NCBI GenBank assembly: GCA_023078685.1
Contig: JALGAS010000005.1
Coordinates: 3,596,001-3,660,000, forward strand
Reading direction: 5' to 3'
Length of the DNA stretch: 64,000 nt
DNA from: Neopestalotiopsis rosae
Taxonomy: Eukaryota > Ascomycota > Sordariomycetes > Amphisphaeriales > Sporocadaceae
In this document: positions 36,891 to 48,163 of the stretch, piece after piece
Layout of the letters: each line of letters opens with the position of its first letter
Numbering within the stretch: position 1 is the first letter of the stretch
The notes under the pieces: generated by a model
The model's input: only the letters and a program-made list of their open reading frames with translations
The model's database searches: none
Told to the model about the DNA's origin: nothing
Position numbers and translations under genes: made by a program

Positions 36891-37694
36891 CTATTTGAAC
36901 ACACGGCACGGGTACCTGTAATCTTTGTTAGCACGGCGCTTACTTTTGTGATAATCTTGAGAACGAGAGGGCATCAACTTACATGTCGTCGGGGTATGTT
37001 TGCTCCTCCACCAGCTCGTACTGCTTTGCTTCCCACAGGCCACTGCCATCCTTCTTGAGGGCCTGGCCGCTGGGCAGCGGTGGCAGACCGTTCACCAACA
37101 ACTCCTGTGCCGTAGCCGGGCCCTTGGCCTCGAAGAACTTGGCCAGACCACCCTCGACGCCCTCGCTCTTGGCCGCCACCAGAGCCTTCTCGCCGGCCTC
37201 GCCAATGAGCTCCTGCTTGGGGCTGGCGGCGCTGCCGACGCCCAGGAGGGCGACGGCGTCAGCCTGGTTGACAAACGAGAGCTTGGGGTAGTTGCGCCGC
37301 ACGTCGCGCTTCCAGTAGGGGTTGTCGGCAATGTCGCCGGCGGGCACGGTGACGGGGTCATCGTAGCCGAGCGGGTCGTTGCTGCCCGGGTTCGGGTTGC
37401 GGTAGTATGGGTTCAGCGGCACGCCGGAGCTGCGCTCGGGGTCGACGGCGAAGACGCGGCGGACGCGCTCCCAGATGCCCGTGGACTGGAGGGTTTGTTT
37501 CTAATCGAACATCGTTAGCAGGTGCGCTGCTTGCTTTGCTTCGCAGGATCGGGAGGTCGCAAAGTGACGAAAGCTCCGTCCTGAGGTGCGCTCCTTCTCC
37601 ATTGAGCTTGGGCTCGAGGGTTCCGAGGATTGTGATTTACCTGGCTGACGCTCATCACGCCTCCGGCAGCCTTTGCTACTGCTTTGGACGCCAT
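36891..37694 (-). CDS. NADH-ubiquinone oxidoreductase 21.3-kDa subunit (complex I)
   Basis: Exons 37694-37641, 37500-36983 and probably 36915-36891, giving 198 residues. The N-terminus MASKAVAKAAGGVMSVSQ and the following VPLNPYYRNPNPGS, YDDPVTVPAGDI and YWKRD match the fungal 21.3-kDa accessory subunit of mitochondrial complex I. The last intron is inferred from a GTAAGT donor that overlaps an in-frame TAA, plus a GCTAAC branch site 12 nt before TTACAG. Splicing it gives a C-terminus YPCRVFK. If the intron is kept, translation stops at 36979-36981 after YPDDM, giving 191 residues. Both lengths fit the family. A CCAAT (minus) lies 38-42 bp upstream of the ATG. Confidence 0.82.
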
Positions 37695-38510
37695 GGTGGC
37701 AGATTTGACGACACAATGGGGTGATATAGCGATTGGCAATGCTATGGATGTCGGAGTCTTGAAGCTTGGTTGACGTTCGGGAACGCTGAGATTACGCTAG
37801 CCGGGGTTTAGCCGGCTCAGAAAACTGGGGCTCAGTTCAATGCTCGCCAATGACTATGCGAACATTCCGAATCATGTTTCCTGCCTTTAGTGCAGTAGGT
37901 ACTATAATACAGAACACATCGGTGACGTTTTCTCTCTTTTATTTGAATACTATTTCCCTCGTCTACAATACCAAACTCTTGTTTGAATTTTGACGTGGTA
38001 ATCGCAAATCGTATTCTCCCTCCACTCTCTTTTGACTTGAGGAAATATGATAATGTTCTGCCTGAAAGAGTGAATCTCATACTTGTTTCTCGCGGGTGCC
38101 CTCATTGTGCAGCCTAGGCTAGTATCTGCTTCTGAAAGGTTTGCCGAGAAGAACGATCTTGATCGATTTTCTCAAGTGAATCTATATCTGAATAGTACAC
38201 TTTGGCTTGTTTTTTGACACGAGTTGCGTTTATGTCTGATACCTCTTCTGTCACTTTTACAAGCTACAGCCGAAACTCACTTATACTGTCCGAATCATTG
38301 GATCTTCCGATTCAAGGAGTCTTCCTTCGCATGGCCCTTGCAACATTTGTTCCCTGGTCATTACATCTGGTCATTACATCTTGAATAGTATCACATTATG
38401 GATATCATATCGTATCCGAAGTGGAGATCAGAGAGCTCCTCTCTGTATTATACACGTTTTTTTGCTTTGGTTGCCCCATACAGCCCACAACCTTATGATA
38501 CATCAACTCC
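37695..38510. other. Intergenic region, complex I subunit to prohibitin
   Basis: Promoter of the complex I subunit and 3' UTR of prohibitin, both on minus. Apart from the CCAAT at 37732-37736 (minus), no feature is recognised. Confidence 0.45.
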
Positions 38511-39405
38511 TCATGCCTTTCCTACCGAGAGCAGGAACTGACCACCCTGCTTTCCACCGGGCAGGTAAGCAACATTCGGGTTACCTGCCAAGGTCTGAGC
38601 AATCTCTCTGCTGGCCTCGATCTTTCTGATCTGGATGAGACCATCACCGTTCTTGGCAATAGCTCTGCTGATGGTGTCGGCACTCTCGGCTTCACCCTCG
38701 GCGCGGATGACGTTGGCCTGTCTCTCCTGCTCGGCCTTCTCAACGATGAAGCGTGCACGCTCGGCATCCTGTTGTGCAATCTGCTTTTGCTCGACAGCCT
38801 TTGTGAACTCCTTGCCAAAAGTCATGTGTGTGATCGAGACATCCTCGAGCGCAATGTTGAACTCTGCTGCTCTCTTCATCAAGTCTGTCCGGATTCTGTT
38901 GGATACAGCTTCACGCTGCGTAATGAGCTCGGCGGCATCGAACTGTGCGACAATGGACTTCAATACTTCGTTTCCAATGGAGGGCAGGACTCTCTCGTCG
39001 TAGTCTGTGCCGAGGTTCTACAGCAGAGTTAGCTTCCGAGTCCGAGTCGACTTTTCTAAAATTGCACAGGAGGAAACTCACCTGGTAAATCTTGGGCAGT
39101 GCCTGCACCTCGGGTCTGTGAAGGACTCTGAGCGTCAAGCTGACCATTTGCAAATCCTTGCTACCAGTGGTTGTGGCAATGTTGCGCGGCTTCGTCCGGA
39201 CATCAAAGGTAATGGCTCTTTGTAACCAGGGCACCAAAAAGTGTGTACCTTCGCTTACAACCTGCTCCTTCACGCCAGATAATCTGTCAAAGATGACAGC
39301 TCTGGATCCACCGCGAACATCGTAGAGGGAGGACTGCAATAGCGCAATGCCGGCAAAGGCCGGGAAGGCGTATCTGGAAACGGTGTTGAGAATTCGAGCC
39401 TCCAT
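38511..39405 (-). CDS. PHB1: Prohibitin 1 (SPFH-family mitochondrial inner membrane protein)
   Basis: Two exons, 39405-39082 and 39017-38511, 276 residues. The N-terminal hydrophobic segment ([17 protein letters not shown]) anchors it in the inner mitochondrial membrane facing the intermembrane space. The SPFH domain has [20 protein letters not shown] and [20 protein letters not shown], the latter restored by splicing. A long coiled coil ([20 protein letters not shown]) follows, used to assemble ring complexes with Phb2. Length agrees with fungal Phb1 (about 280). The complex acts in cristae structure, protein turnover by the m-AAA protease and ageing. Confidence 0.96.
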
Positions 39406-39821
39406 TTTGACAAGCGCGCAAGCTCTCGTATGTCTGGCGCAAAGCTTGTGGTGATTTGGAGTATAGGCAGGTGGGTTGGACGTGGGCGAGAGAAACTTGA
39501 AGCTCTTCTCGTTCTATTCGGACCTGTGCTCTGCTCTACCTTATGATCGATAGATGATTCCCTTACCCGTACATTTTCCCAATGGTCCAAGCTTCTTTTC
39601 CAAGAGCTCGGCGCGACATTTCGGCGGGTCATCACTTGTTGCTTGACGGGCTAGTCTTGGTCGGGCTTAGCGTAAAAGCTCATCGGCAACGTCCAGTCAG
39701 GTCGCTCCAATTTCGACGTCGCAAAGGCGCTTTGGAGCCAATCTTTCCACGATCCCATTCTCGACATTTGCCAACCTTTTCTTCCCCCAATTGACAGTCC
39801 ACATCTCGTCAGTTGTTCATC
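39406..39821. promoter_or_regulatory. Bidirectional promoter, prohibitin 1 / QCR8
   Basis: A 416-bp gap between the divergent ATGs of two mitochondrial genes. CCAAT pentamers occur on plus at 39579-39583 and 39787-39791. In fungi the HAP complex binds CCAAT to control respiratory genes, so a shared HAP input is plausible but not shown. Confidence 0.45.
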
Positions 39822-40586
39822 ATGCATCCCACTCAGATCCTCAGAGGTGGCGGCGAGACCCCCCTCGGCAGACATGGCCAGTGAGTTGCCTTTCACGGAA
39901 CCGAAAGTGACGTCGAATCGGCCGGTTGCGGCTTTTGCTGCTCGCATCGCCTCATCCGGCTGTTCCTCACATTGGCCGCCATCTTGCGTCCAGGAACCAT
40001 TTACTGACATGACTTGTAGCTACCTCGGCGGCTGGGGTAACTTTGGTGAGTAGACTCTCTGATTGAATCCACCCGAGCGCGACCGACAAGGACGAATTGC
40101 GAACATGCGATACACGACGCCAAACAGCAAAGAGGTGGAAGAAGGGGAATTCCACGCCTGGCAGCCAGTGGTGGCAGGAATCACGGACTTGGTGCAATCG
40201 AGGTGGAACACGACGACAGCAGATGAACACGCAACCATTGACGAAAATGCGTTTGGAGCCGAAAGACTAATACGGATGATTCTCAGGCGGCCTCAAGCAG
40301 AAGGGCATTGTCACCTACGGTCTCAGCGCCAACCGTCAGAACCCCATGGCCGGTGCTGCCCACGCTGCCGTCTTCAACGTCTGGAGACGATTCAGCAGGC
40401 AGATCCTTTACATTGCCCCTCCCTTTGTTGCCATGTACTACGCCATGGAGTGGGCCATTCACCGGTATGGGCTCTCGAGGTTACCCAAGGAGTTGTTCTT
40501 ACAAGAGCAAATTGCTGACTTACTTTGGCAGAAACCACTACCTGAACTCCAAGCAAGGCCGTGCCGAGTTCGGTGAGGAGGAGTAA
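39822..40586 (+). CDS. QCR8: Cytochrome b-c1 complex subunit 8 (complex III, ubiquinone-binding subunit)
   Basis: Four exons: 39822-39880, 40020-40045 (26 nt), 40287-40464, 40532-40586, 105 residues. The start MHPTQILRGGGETPLGRHGHYLGGWGNFGGLKQKG, rebuilt over three exons, matches fungal QCR8. A transmembrane helix (QILYIAPPFVAMYYAMEWA) anchors it in the inner mitochondrial membrane, and the tail RNHYLNSKQGRAEF faces the intermembrane space. All splice phases agree. It is a small subunit of complex III next to cytochrome b. It has three introns in a short coding region, with intron 2 (241 bp) the longest in the window. Confidence 0.95.
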
Positions 40587-41366
40587 ACTGTTCGACTTTA
40601 AGCCAAGAGATATTAGGACGGTAGACAAAGACCTTTGTACATCAATAGACTGGGATTTTTCATTATCATCATCCGTCTTTTCATCTGAAGTCTGGACTTG
40701 ATTGTATGGCCGAGAGCAGGTTTCCAGGAGCTCACAGCCTGGAAAGGCTTGCCGCTTACCGTTGCACCTTCAGATGCAGGACTGCTACAGCAGGATTCAA
40801 CCAATAACTACGACAACCCAAAGAATGGACCACTGTGTCATGACCATGAAGTAGGCCAGGGATACCTAAACCCGACACTTTCGGGCTTCATTGACCAGAT
40901 AACTCGATATCATTGACGTGGACAAAGAGTAGTATTCAGACCTTGGACTACAGAACCCGACGGACCATGCGCCACTCTTCAATGTGTTACAGTAAACCGG
41001 TTTCTTCCATTCATGCACGATTTCAAGTTGCGCCAATTCCGTTACCTGAATCTTACAATGTATTGTGCATTTCATCACAAACTCATTGTCAGAAAGTAGG
41101 GCGGCTGTTCTGCATTGTTCGTCGTCTTTTCAAGGTAAAGTTAACAATGGCTTTGCCTCATCAACAAATTCTTTGTATAGCCGTTGAAGACCTACAGTTT
41201 ACTTCGGTTCAACCAGGGCTGGATTTCTATATAATGTAGTCACAGTGCTCAAGTTGGTTATTTTAAGAATGCAGCATTTAAGTCATTCCTGACATCTTCC
41301 GTCATACTCAACAAAATATAACCATCACTTCCGAACTCCAGCTTGATCTCAAGCAGGAAAACAAAA
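40587..41366. other. Intergenic region, QCR8 to F-box-like gene
   Basis: 3' UTR of QCR8 and promoter of the downstream gene on the same strand. No recognisable feature. Confidence 0.45.
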
Positions 41367-42533
41367 ATGGCCGCAGACAGAATTCCACCCACTCTGATGG
41401 AGGTATGTATGCGCATCCCTCACTTCTTTGAACAACTAGTGTACGTCGAGTGCGACGATGCTAGTAGAACTGCGTTTGCCTTGACCTGTCGCCCAATCTA
41501 CGACACGCTCATGGCTATACCGAATCCTGGCAGGTATGATGTACCCCATGTCGCGCCAATATTGACGCGACGCAACAATAGAAATGCGCTCAATCCGCAG
41601 ATAGAGCTTCTCCTGACGGCGCTGGAGCCCGAGTATTTACCCCAGCTCATGGCATTTTGTCATTTATGTGGCAAGATCCACAGCCCGATGAGGCCGCTCG
41701 AGCAGATGCGGGATGCTTCGATACCGTATGCTAGACGGATGAAATGCGCGCGCTGGGAAAGTTTGCCCACAATTTATGGTCAAGCCGGCATGTTTCCGGC
41801 AGAGTTCAATACATTGATGCTGTATTGCGTCTACAAGGCCAAGGCCATGGTGAACTGGCAGCCCATTGAGCTCGAGCGCCAGCTCGACGTGACCATCGCG
41901 CCCTTTGCTTGGACTCTGCCGCACCTACCGTTCGGGTATCCAAGTGATGAATCACGGTCCTTCTGGACTCGTGTACGATACACGGCAGCCATTCCCAAGC
42001 ATGGCGTCTTCATCCGGGCCGTCAAAACGCGCCAGTTAGTGAATGGTTGGCCATTTGCGTATCGGCATGTTGAGCATCCCTGCCCCCACATTACGATTGC
42101 CTTTCAGAGATGGTCCGACATGGGCGGGCTCAAAATTGAGCACAGTCAGCAAATCATCCAGTTGTCAACGTGGGGCTCTGCGTGGCCGCATCCTTATGTC
42201 GTCGAAACTTTAATAGGCGTCGTGGAATCGAACGGCGAGACGCAGGAGGGAAACCCGGGAGAACCCCTTAAGCAATTCTGGGGGCGATGCCACCACTGCC
42301 CGGCTTGCAACACCGAGTGGATGTTGCGGACCAGTACGGATGATCCGACGTTGCTGATATTCCGCATCTACAGGTGCCTCGGCCTCGGCAAAGACATTTT
42401 CAACTCAAAGACCCTGCACTCAAACTCCACGACTGCGCAATACATGATTCGCGGAGGTTACGCCGCACCTCTAGCCGCGGGTAGTTGCGCGACTCAGTTT
42501 GGCGACTTGCGACCGGGGGCGCCTTTGGAATGA
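41367..42533 (+). CDS. Uncharacterised fungal protein, possibly F-box-like
   Basis: Single exon, 388 residues from the ATG at 41367. I do not recognise the family with certainty. The first 60 residues (PPTLMEVCMRIPHF, ASRTAFALTCRPIYDTLM) have the leucine spacing and 'LTCRPIYD' step of a degenerate F-box. A CHLCGKIHSP pair lies near residue 105, and CHHCPACNTEW near 316, so one or two zinc-binding sites are possible. No signal peptide or membrane segment is visible. It stands alone between QCR8 and the SNF2 gene. The open frame length and even codon use support it being real; function is unknown. Confidence 0.6.
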   Translation: MAADRIPPTLMEVCMRIPHFFEQLVYVECDDASRTAFALTCRPIYDTLMAIPNPGRYDVPHVAPILTRRNNRNALNPQIELLLTALEPEYLPQLMAFCHLCGKIHSPMRPLEQMRDASIPYARRMKCARWESLPTIYGQAGMFPAEFNTLMLYCVYKAKAMVNWQPIELERQLDVTIAPFAWTLPHLPFGYPSDESRSFWTRVRYTAAIPKHGVFIRAVKTRQLVNGWPFAYRHVEHPCPHITIAFQRWSDMGGLKIEHSQQIIQLSTWGSAWPHPYVVETLIGVVESNGETQEGNPGEPLKQFWGRCHHCPACNTEWMLRTSTDDPTLLIFRIYRCLGLGKDIFNSKTLHSNSTTAQYMIRGGYAAPLAAGSCATQFGDLRPGAPLE

Positions 42534-42575
42534 TCGAAGACTAGGTGGTCATCACGACAGAGTTGAAGGCATGGA

Positions 42576-42715
42576 ACAGCGACGATGGAGCAATTTTATG
42601 ATGCATACTGACGCGATAATGGGTAAGTACTTGGTGTAATTCATGAGACAGCGACGACAGCGAAGATTTATGATATATCTTGACGCACAAATGGGTAAGT
42701 ACTTGGTTTATTTAT
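42576..42715. repeat. Two-unit imperfect tandem repeat, 72-bp period
   Basis: The unit beginning ACAGCGACGA starts at 42576 and again at 42648. Both units contain TTTATGAT, TGACGC and ATGGGTAAGTACTTGGT at matching offsets. The copies are diverged, about three quarters identical by eye. It lies in the 342-bp gap between the F-box-like gene and the SNF2 gene stop, so in their 3' flanks. Each unit carries a good splice-donor-like GGTAAGTA. Confidence 0.75.
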
Positions 42716-42875
42716 TGTAGTTACCGAGCGAAATAGACGCATTGCAATGCAATGAAAAATACAATCGATGCCACTAGTTGACCCATATTAAGGGAACCGA
42801 TCTGGCTTGCTTTTCTCAATGACCCCGTTTGAATGCTTATAGCCATCTTCAAGTGACCTGCATTTCATTCAACGC

Positions 42876-45800
42876 CTATTGCAAGGCGGTATTCAACTCA
42901 TCGCTTGTGAGCTCAAAGTACTGAACCCGAGCTTCACCAATGAGCTGAGCAGCCTCTTCCCGCTTCCTCTCTTGGATACGACTGACCTCGTCATCTGCAG
43001 TACCATCCGCAATGATGCGGTATACGTACACTTCTTTGAGCTGGCCAAGTCGGGCTACACGCCCTATCGCTTGCTCTTCTAGAGCATTGTTGAAATATGG
43101 ATTGACGAGGATCACATGGTTCGCGAATTGGCAATTCAGCGACTCTCCTCCACATTTGAGTGCTGTGACCTGAAGCTCAAATATCAGCACTCATAGTTGT
43201 TTGTCTTGAGAATCTACCAGGCCGCTTAAGACGAACTTACCATGACTGTAATTTCAGGATTCTCCGCCATAGCCTGGAGAGTATCGTCGGTTTGCTTTCG
43301 GCTCATCTGGCCATTGATGTAGACGAACGTAATGTTCAAGTTCTGAAGTAGACGACCAATCATTGCCGCCTCCTGTGTGAATTGTGTAAACACAATTATC
43401 TTGTCATCTGGATGTTGTTGGGTAATCTTCTGGACCTGTTGCGCGCAGGGACCGATCTTTCCCCGCCCCAGCAGTGACAGGTTCTTGGTTCTGTCGGCTT
43501 CCTGGAGCCAACGAGTCTCGTGCTCGTCAAGCAAAGGGCGGTAACTTCGATAGTCGTAACCCGGGCGACTTTCGGGAGCCTTCTTGCCCTTCTCCTTTTT
43601 ACCCCGTTGAGACTTGGAATTTGTCGGTTTCATGGATACATGATCCTGAGCAATTTTCTCCCAATACTTGTCCTTGTCATCATCGTCCTCTTCGCCACCG
43701 TGAAGAGTTGCTTGAGAATCAATCGCGAGGGGGTCTGTCTCACTCATTGCATCATCCTCGTCTCGAAGGAGGAGATAATGCTTCTTGCAGATGAGACAAG
43801 GCAAACGTAATCCCTCCTCGTTCTCTTGTCTTTGCTCGGGGATGATGCAAGCTTTACAGAAGACATGATAGCACTACGTACCATACTAGCAATTAGTGGT
43901 TTGTTTCTATGATTCAGAATGACCTTGAACTGACCTCCAGACGGCGTCTCTCTGTGCAGTGACTGTTGCATTTCACGCAAGTGTTCTCTCTGAAGGCAAC
44001 TGAGAGACCTAGTAATTCGATCTCTCCGGCATCTGTTCGTGGAGTTGCTTTGAGGGATTTGTCCTTGACGGCATTAGGAGAGCCGCCCTTGCTGTTCAGT
44101 TCGCGGTTGATATTGGGGAGCATGTCCATCTCCAGATTCATCTCTCTGAGACTTGAGGCCATGTCCTTCATCTCCTGCTTTGAAAAGCTTCGGTGTATGA
44201 AGGACTCAAGCATGAATGGGGAACTAATAGCCTGTCGCAGTCTTAGAAGTCGCATCAGTGGCAAACCATGGAGGATCCCCTTTTTATCCGCCATGTCTTT
44301 GAAACGATCCTTGATCGATCTTGATAATTGAGATCAGTACTCGCTTTATAGGCTCCATATTGGCTGAGAAATTGAGACTTACCGAAGAAAGGCCCTTTCG
44401 CTGGTGCTCAGTGAAATTCTGATCACGAATCGGTGAACCGTGACTTTGGGTACGATTGGGTGGCCAAAACGTTTGTTTGACGAAGTACTAGGTGAGATTC
44501 AGTACCTAAATTCTTGTCGAAGACGGAATGTGGACTTCACCTACCGCCGGATCATGAGATGTTTGAACTTCTCCTCGAGTGATTGCAGATTATTGTCCTT
44601 GATTGATTAGTTGTGCCATTCTCACTGCAGAAGGAGACAAACCTCTTGGACGATATGATATGCTTTTTTGAATGCCTTCCGGTTCTCAGCATGGGGGTCG
44701 CCCACAAACTTCATTTGGGAATATAAGTCTGAATTCAATCAGTAATTCAGTTTCTCCGCCCTTATGTTTGTCTAAATGCCAGACGTACCCCATGACGAGT
44801 TGACGTAAGGTGTTGCTGATACACACCAACTCTTTACTCGCTGTAATGCCTGGCAGCCTTGTGCCCCTACAAGATGTCAAATTGGCTAGCTCACATACGC
44901 GTGTATAAGGCACAGAGTGTTTCTTACGTAGTGTCCTGGGATTCCTTATGTGGTGAGATTCGTCCAAGACAACCCTCCAAAATTTGGTGGCAAACAGGAA
45001 AGGGATCGGAGTTCGAGTTCGATCTAAGGTTAGCTGCTTCTGCCAGTCATCCTGTAAAGTGAGACCTCGATCTCTCAAGAGCTTCAGCAAGATGCGAAAT
45101 TCGGCCACGACTTCAGTAATCGCTGTAATTCTGAAAATTGTCAGCATGATTCCGCAGATACTAATGTACACTTACATGATTTCATGTTTCCTGAAGGATG
45201 CTGCACTAAAAGTTTCCGCAAGCTTTCTGGAATATGGAGCACTGGTGATCCCGCTTTCCTCCCGAACGAAGCGAACGCACTCATCCAGAAGCTGCTTGCT
45301 GGATCTCGGTGGACCAACGATCAAGGTACACTTCGACCCAGTATATGGAATGTCAGTCTTAGCGTCGACACTTTCATCAGCGTCATCGCTGCTATCGCTA
45401 TCGTCCGTATCGTCTTCTTCGTCGTGCTATGTGTCTTTGTTAGTGCAGGAATCACTCTGTCATTTTGTTTTGTAACTGACCTTCTTATCATTGTCCCTTT
45501 TGCTCTTCTTCTTGTTTCTGCGCTTTCGCTTTCGTTTTGGAGCAAGCGCCGAGACAACCAAGGCAATGATTTGTGCCGTCTTACCAAACCCCATCTGGTC
45601 TGCTAGAATGCCACCATGACCATTCTTTTCAAGCTCTTTCATGCGAGCGACACCGATCATTTGGTCGGTAAATAAGCCGATGTCCAATTTTGGATGAAGC
45701 CAATTGCCGTCTTCTGACTTCATCTTACCAAACCACTTGAGACTCTCGATTATCTCTTTTTCATCTCGCTTTTTCTGTTCGTTCGTACAACTCGGATGGG

Positions 45801-46857
45801 CTGCATTCCTGAAGCCAGACAGTTGTTTAGATCTTTTCGATGCTTTGAAGTTGAAGGATTCATTGGTCACAATCTGCTTCTTATCGGTCTTTCTCTGGAT
45901 ATCATTGCTAGTGCTCGATCTGGCTGTCTTTTCGTTGGGAAGTGCTTCGGTGAGGTTTTGCTGGGCGCTTTCAACCTGCTGATTTTCAGCATGAAATACT
46001 TCGCATGGCATATCACGAAGGCTCATGATGTTTGGAGCCTCTCGTACTGTTCCTGTGGGCTTTTCATGACCGGTGCTTCCAGATTGTTGCACATCGCCAT
46101 GCTGGCGATTGTTCAGAGCATCAACCTCCATTGGCTCTATGTCGAGATGTTCTTTCATAAAGTCTCCTGGAAATGCCGTCTTTGGCTGGCTGTCATCGCC
46201 AGTTTCTGTCATATTTGTTTCATTGGTAGACACCAGAGGTTCGACGGGGCTCGATTTCTTCGTGAACTTTATGGTGATCTTCTTGCGAGGAGGTTGCTTG
46301 TTACCGTCTTCGGGTGCTCCCGCCATGTGTGCATCATCTTCTTGTTTGATCACGACCTCCGGCGTCTTGGGAGCGAGATTTCCTTCATTGAAATTCTCAC
46401 GGTTGCTGTCCTGTCCTTTACCATTGCTATCATCTGGCTCTGGCATGGTTGTATCGTAGCATTCATCGCTTCTCGCCGCTTTCGAAGCATTCTGAGTGCG
46501 CTTGTCGACGCTTGGTATTTCGGCTGGTTGTTGCGGGCCAACTTGTTGGTTATCACCAATGGTATCCGTCATCATGTTTGTGTCGACGGCTTGCCCGGTG
46601 GGCTCATCCATCCGTGCCTTCTTGCATGGTATACCACCGGTGCTGCCATGGTCTGTAATGGCAGTTCTCTTTGCTGAGGTAGGTATAGCCTGCCATTCTT
46701 CCTCTATTTTTACAGGCTTCAATGCATCCTCGGTGCCATTGCACGGAGGAATCGTATGTCCACTTACTGGTGGACCCTGCAGCTTAGACTCATCTTCTGG
46801 TGCCTGACTCTCGGATGAAGAAGTCGACACGACCTCAGGTTCTGGAGCCTGCTCCAT
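42876..46857 (-). CDS. SNF2-family ATPase with embedded RING finger
   Basis: Ten exons: 46857-45481, 45426-45176, 45130-44928, 44866-44789, 44728-44643, 44597-44545, 44487-44383, 44319-43935, 43873-43241, 43169-42876; 1154 residues, phases consistent throughout. About 400 N-terminal residues are disordered and acidic. Helicase motifs: I GGILADQMGFGKT; II VVLDESHHIRN (DESH); III WCVSATPYVNS; IV-VI KIIVFTQF, ALKCGGESLN, EEQAIGRVARLGQ. A RING-like C-x2-C ... CYHVFCKAC ... CLIC is inserted between the lobes, as in Rad5/Rad16/Uls1-type proteins. These remodel nucleosomes or strip proteins from DNA, often with ubiquitin or SUMO ligase activity. Motif III and VI depart from consensus. It is head-to-head with an RPA-like gene. 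Confidence 0.9.
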
Positions 46858-48163
46858 ATTGGGAAGCGACCATGTAGTAAACGGGAGACATAAAGCTTCA
46901 GGCCAGGAAATGCTGAGTTGGTGGTAAGATTGATAAATCAGAAGAGGCTCAAGTCTTAATGTTGAGCTTGCGGGATTGAGGGAAAGACGAAGGGGGAAAG
47001 GCTCTCGAATTCTGCTCTTGCAGATTTGAGTCTTTGAAGTATGAAGTGTTTATGAGACGATGTGGCTTGAGCTTTCTGCAAACTCTTCATGTGAGATAGA
47101 AATGGGAAATGGACTTGTTCTTGGAGGGACTTCAGAATCTTCAAGTTGTTATTGAAGACTGACTCGTTGTGACTAATGACTGGAATTATGTTGACTCGGA
47201 AAGTATGTAAGGAAAAGGAAGTGTGTAAATGAATCGTTGTATCAGAGTTGTTGTAGTAGTACTTGTTGTTCAATGGGGTTGTTGCCAAATTTCTTTCTGG
47301 CACTTGCACAACTTTTGAGACAACTTTTGCGATGGTTGGGAGAAATCTAAAAGTGTGAAAGAACGAAAAGTCGAAGACAGCTTGGGACAATCAGATACAA
47401 GTGCTTGAAGTTTGAACGTCAAGGAAAGGGAGAAACGTTGGAGTAGAATGGGGGGAGAAGTGACTGGTTTCAATGACTTGAGATTGAGAGAAGGTAGGCC
47501 AATGTAAGCTTGAAGGGTTCGTATCAAGCACCACATCCACAAGAAGAGGCAGTCCTCAGATCAGAGAGCAATCGCTGTCAACTTTGTAATGTGATGTGAG
47601 GTGCCAATAACGACTTTGATGTTTTGACCCAGAACAGCGATATACTTAAGTAGGTATGTGGGGAGGTAAGTAGTCTCTCATCTCTTTGCACAGATAGATA
47701 TTCTTCGATGGAAGAGGAAGATTTCTGGCAAGTGCAACAACAATTCCGTAACTGCCTAAACAATTGGGATGTCAGGAATTCATTGGGTTATTGTGAGTGA
47801 TTGAATATTTTCACGCTTTCTTGTATGAAAGATTTCATACTTCTCACATTCATTGGTCCAATAATATTGGATGGTGGGTACCTAATTACCTTGTACATAA
47901 CCCTCTGATATGGCAGGCACGTAGGCGGCGAGGGTGCCTTCCCTACCAAAACCCGACCGCGAGGTCTAAGAAAATTTGATTTCGAATCTCTTTGATAAAA
48001 TCCAATCATTTTGCTCCTGTCAATCAATTCTATCAAGATTCCATTAGTCTGGGTATATCTAACGGCGATAGCTGTCAATCATCTCGAATGGAGGCGCAAT
48101 CTGGGATTTATTGTTTTTGTATCTGACACTACAAGACTGTTAGAACTAGTCCGCGTCGCCACA
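46858..48163. promoter_or_regulatory. 1.3-kb bidirectional upstream region, SNF2/RING and RPA-like genes
   Basis: Lies between two divergent ATGs. The part next to the SNF2 gene (46900-47500) is purine-rich on plus and may be a long 5' UTR. Several frames of up to 144 codons on minus give low-complexity Ser/Leu/Phe peptides and are not supported. No known element can be named. Confidence 0.4.

Noticed and set aside
46956..47542. Overlapping minus-strand frames upstream of the SNF2/RING gene
   Set aside because: Low-complexity Ser/Leu/Phe peptides without domains; more likely 5' UTR or promoter.
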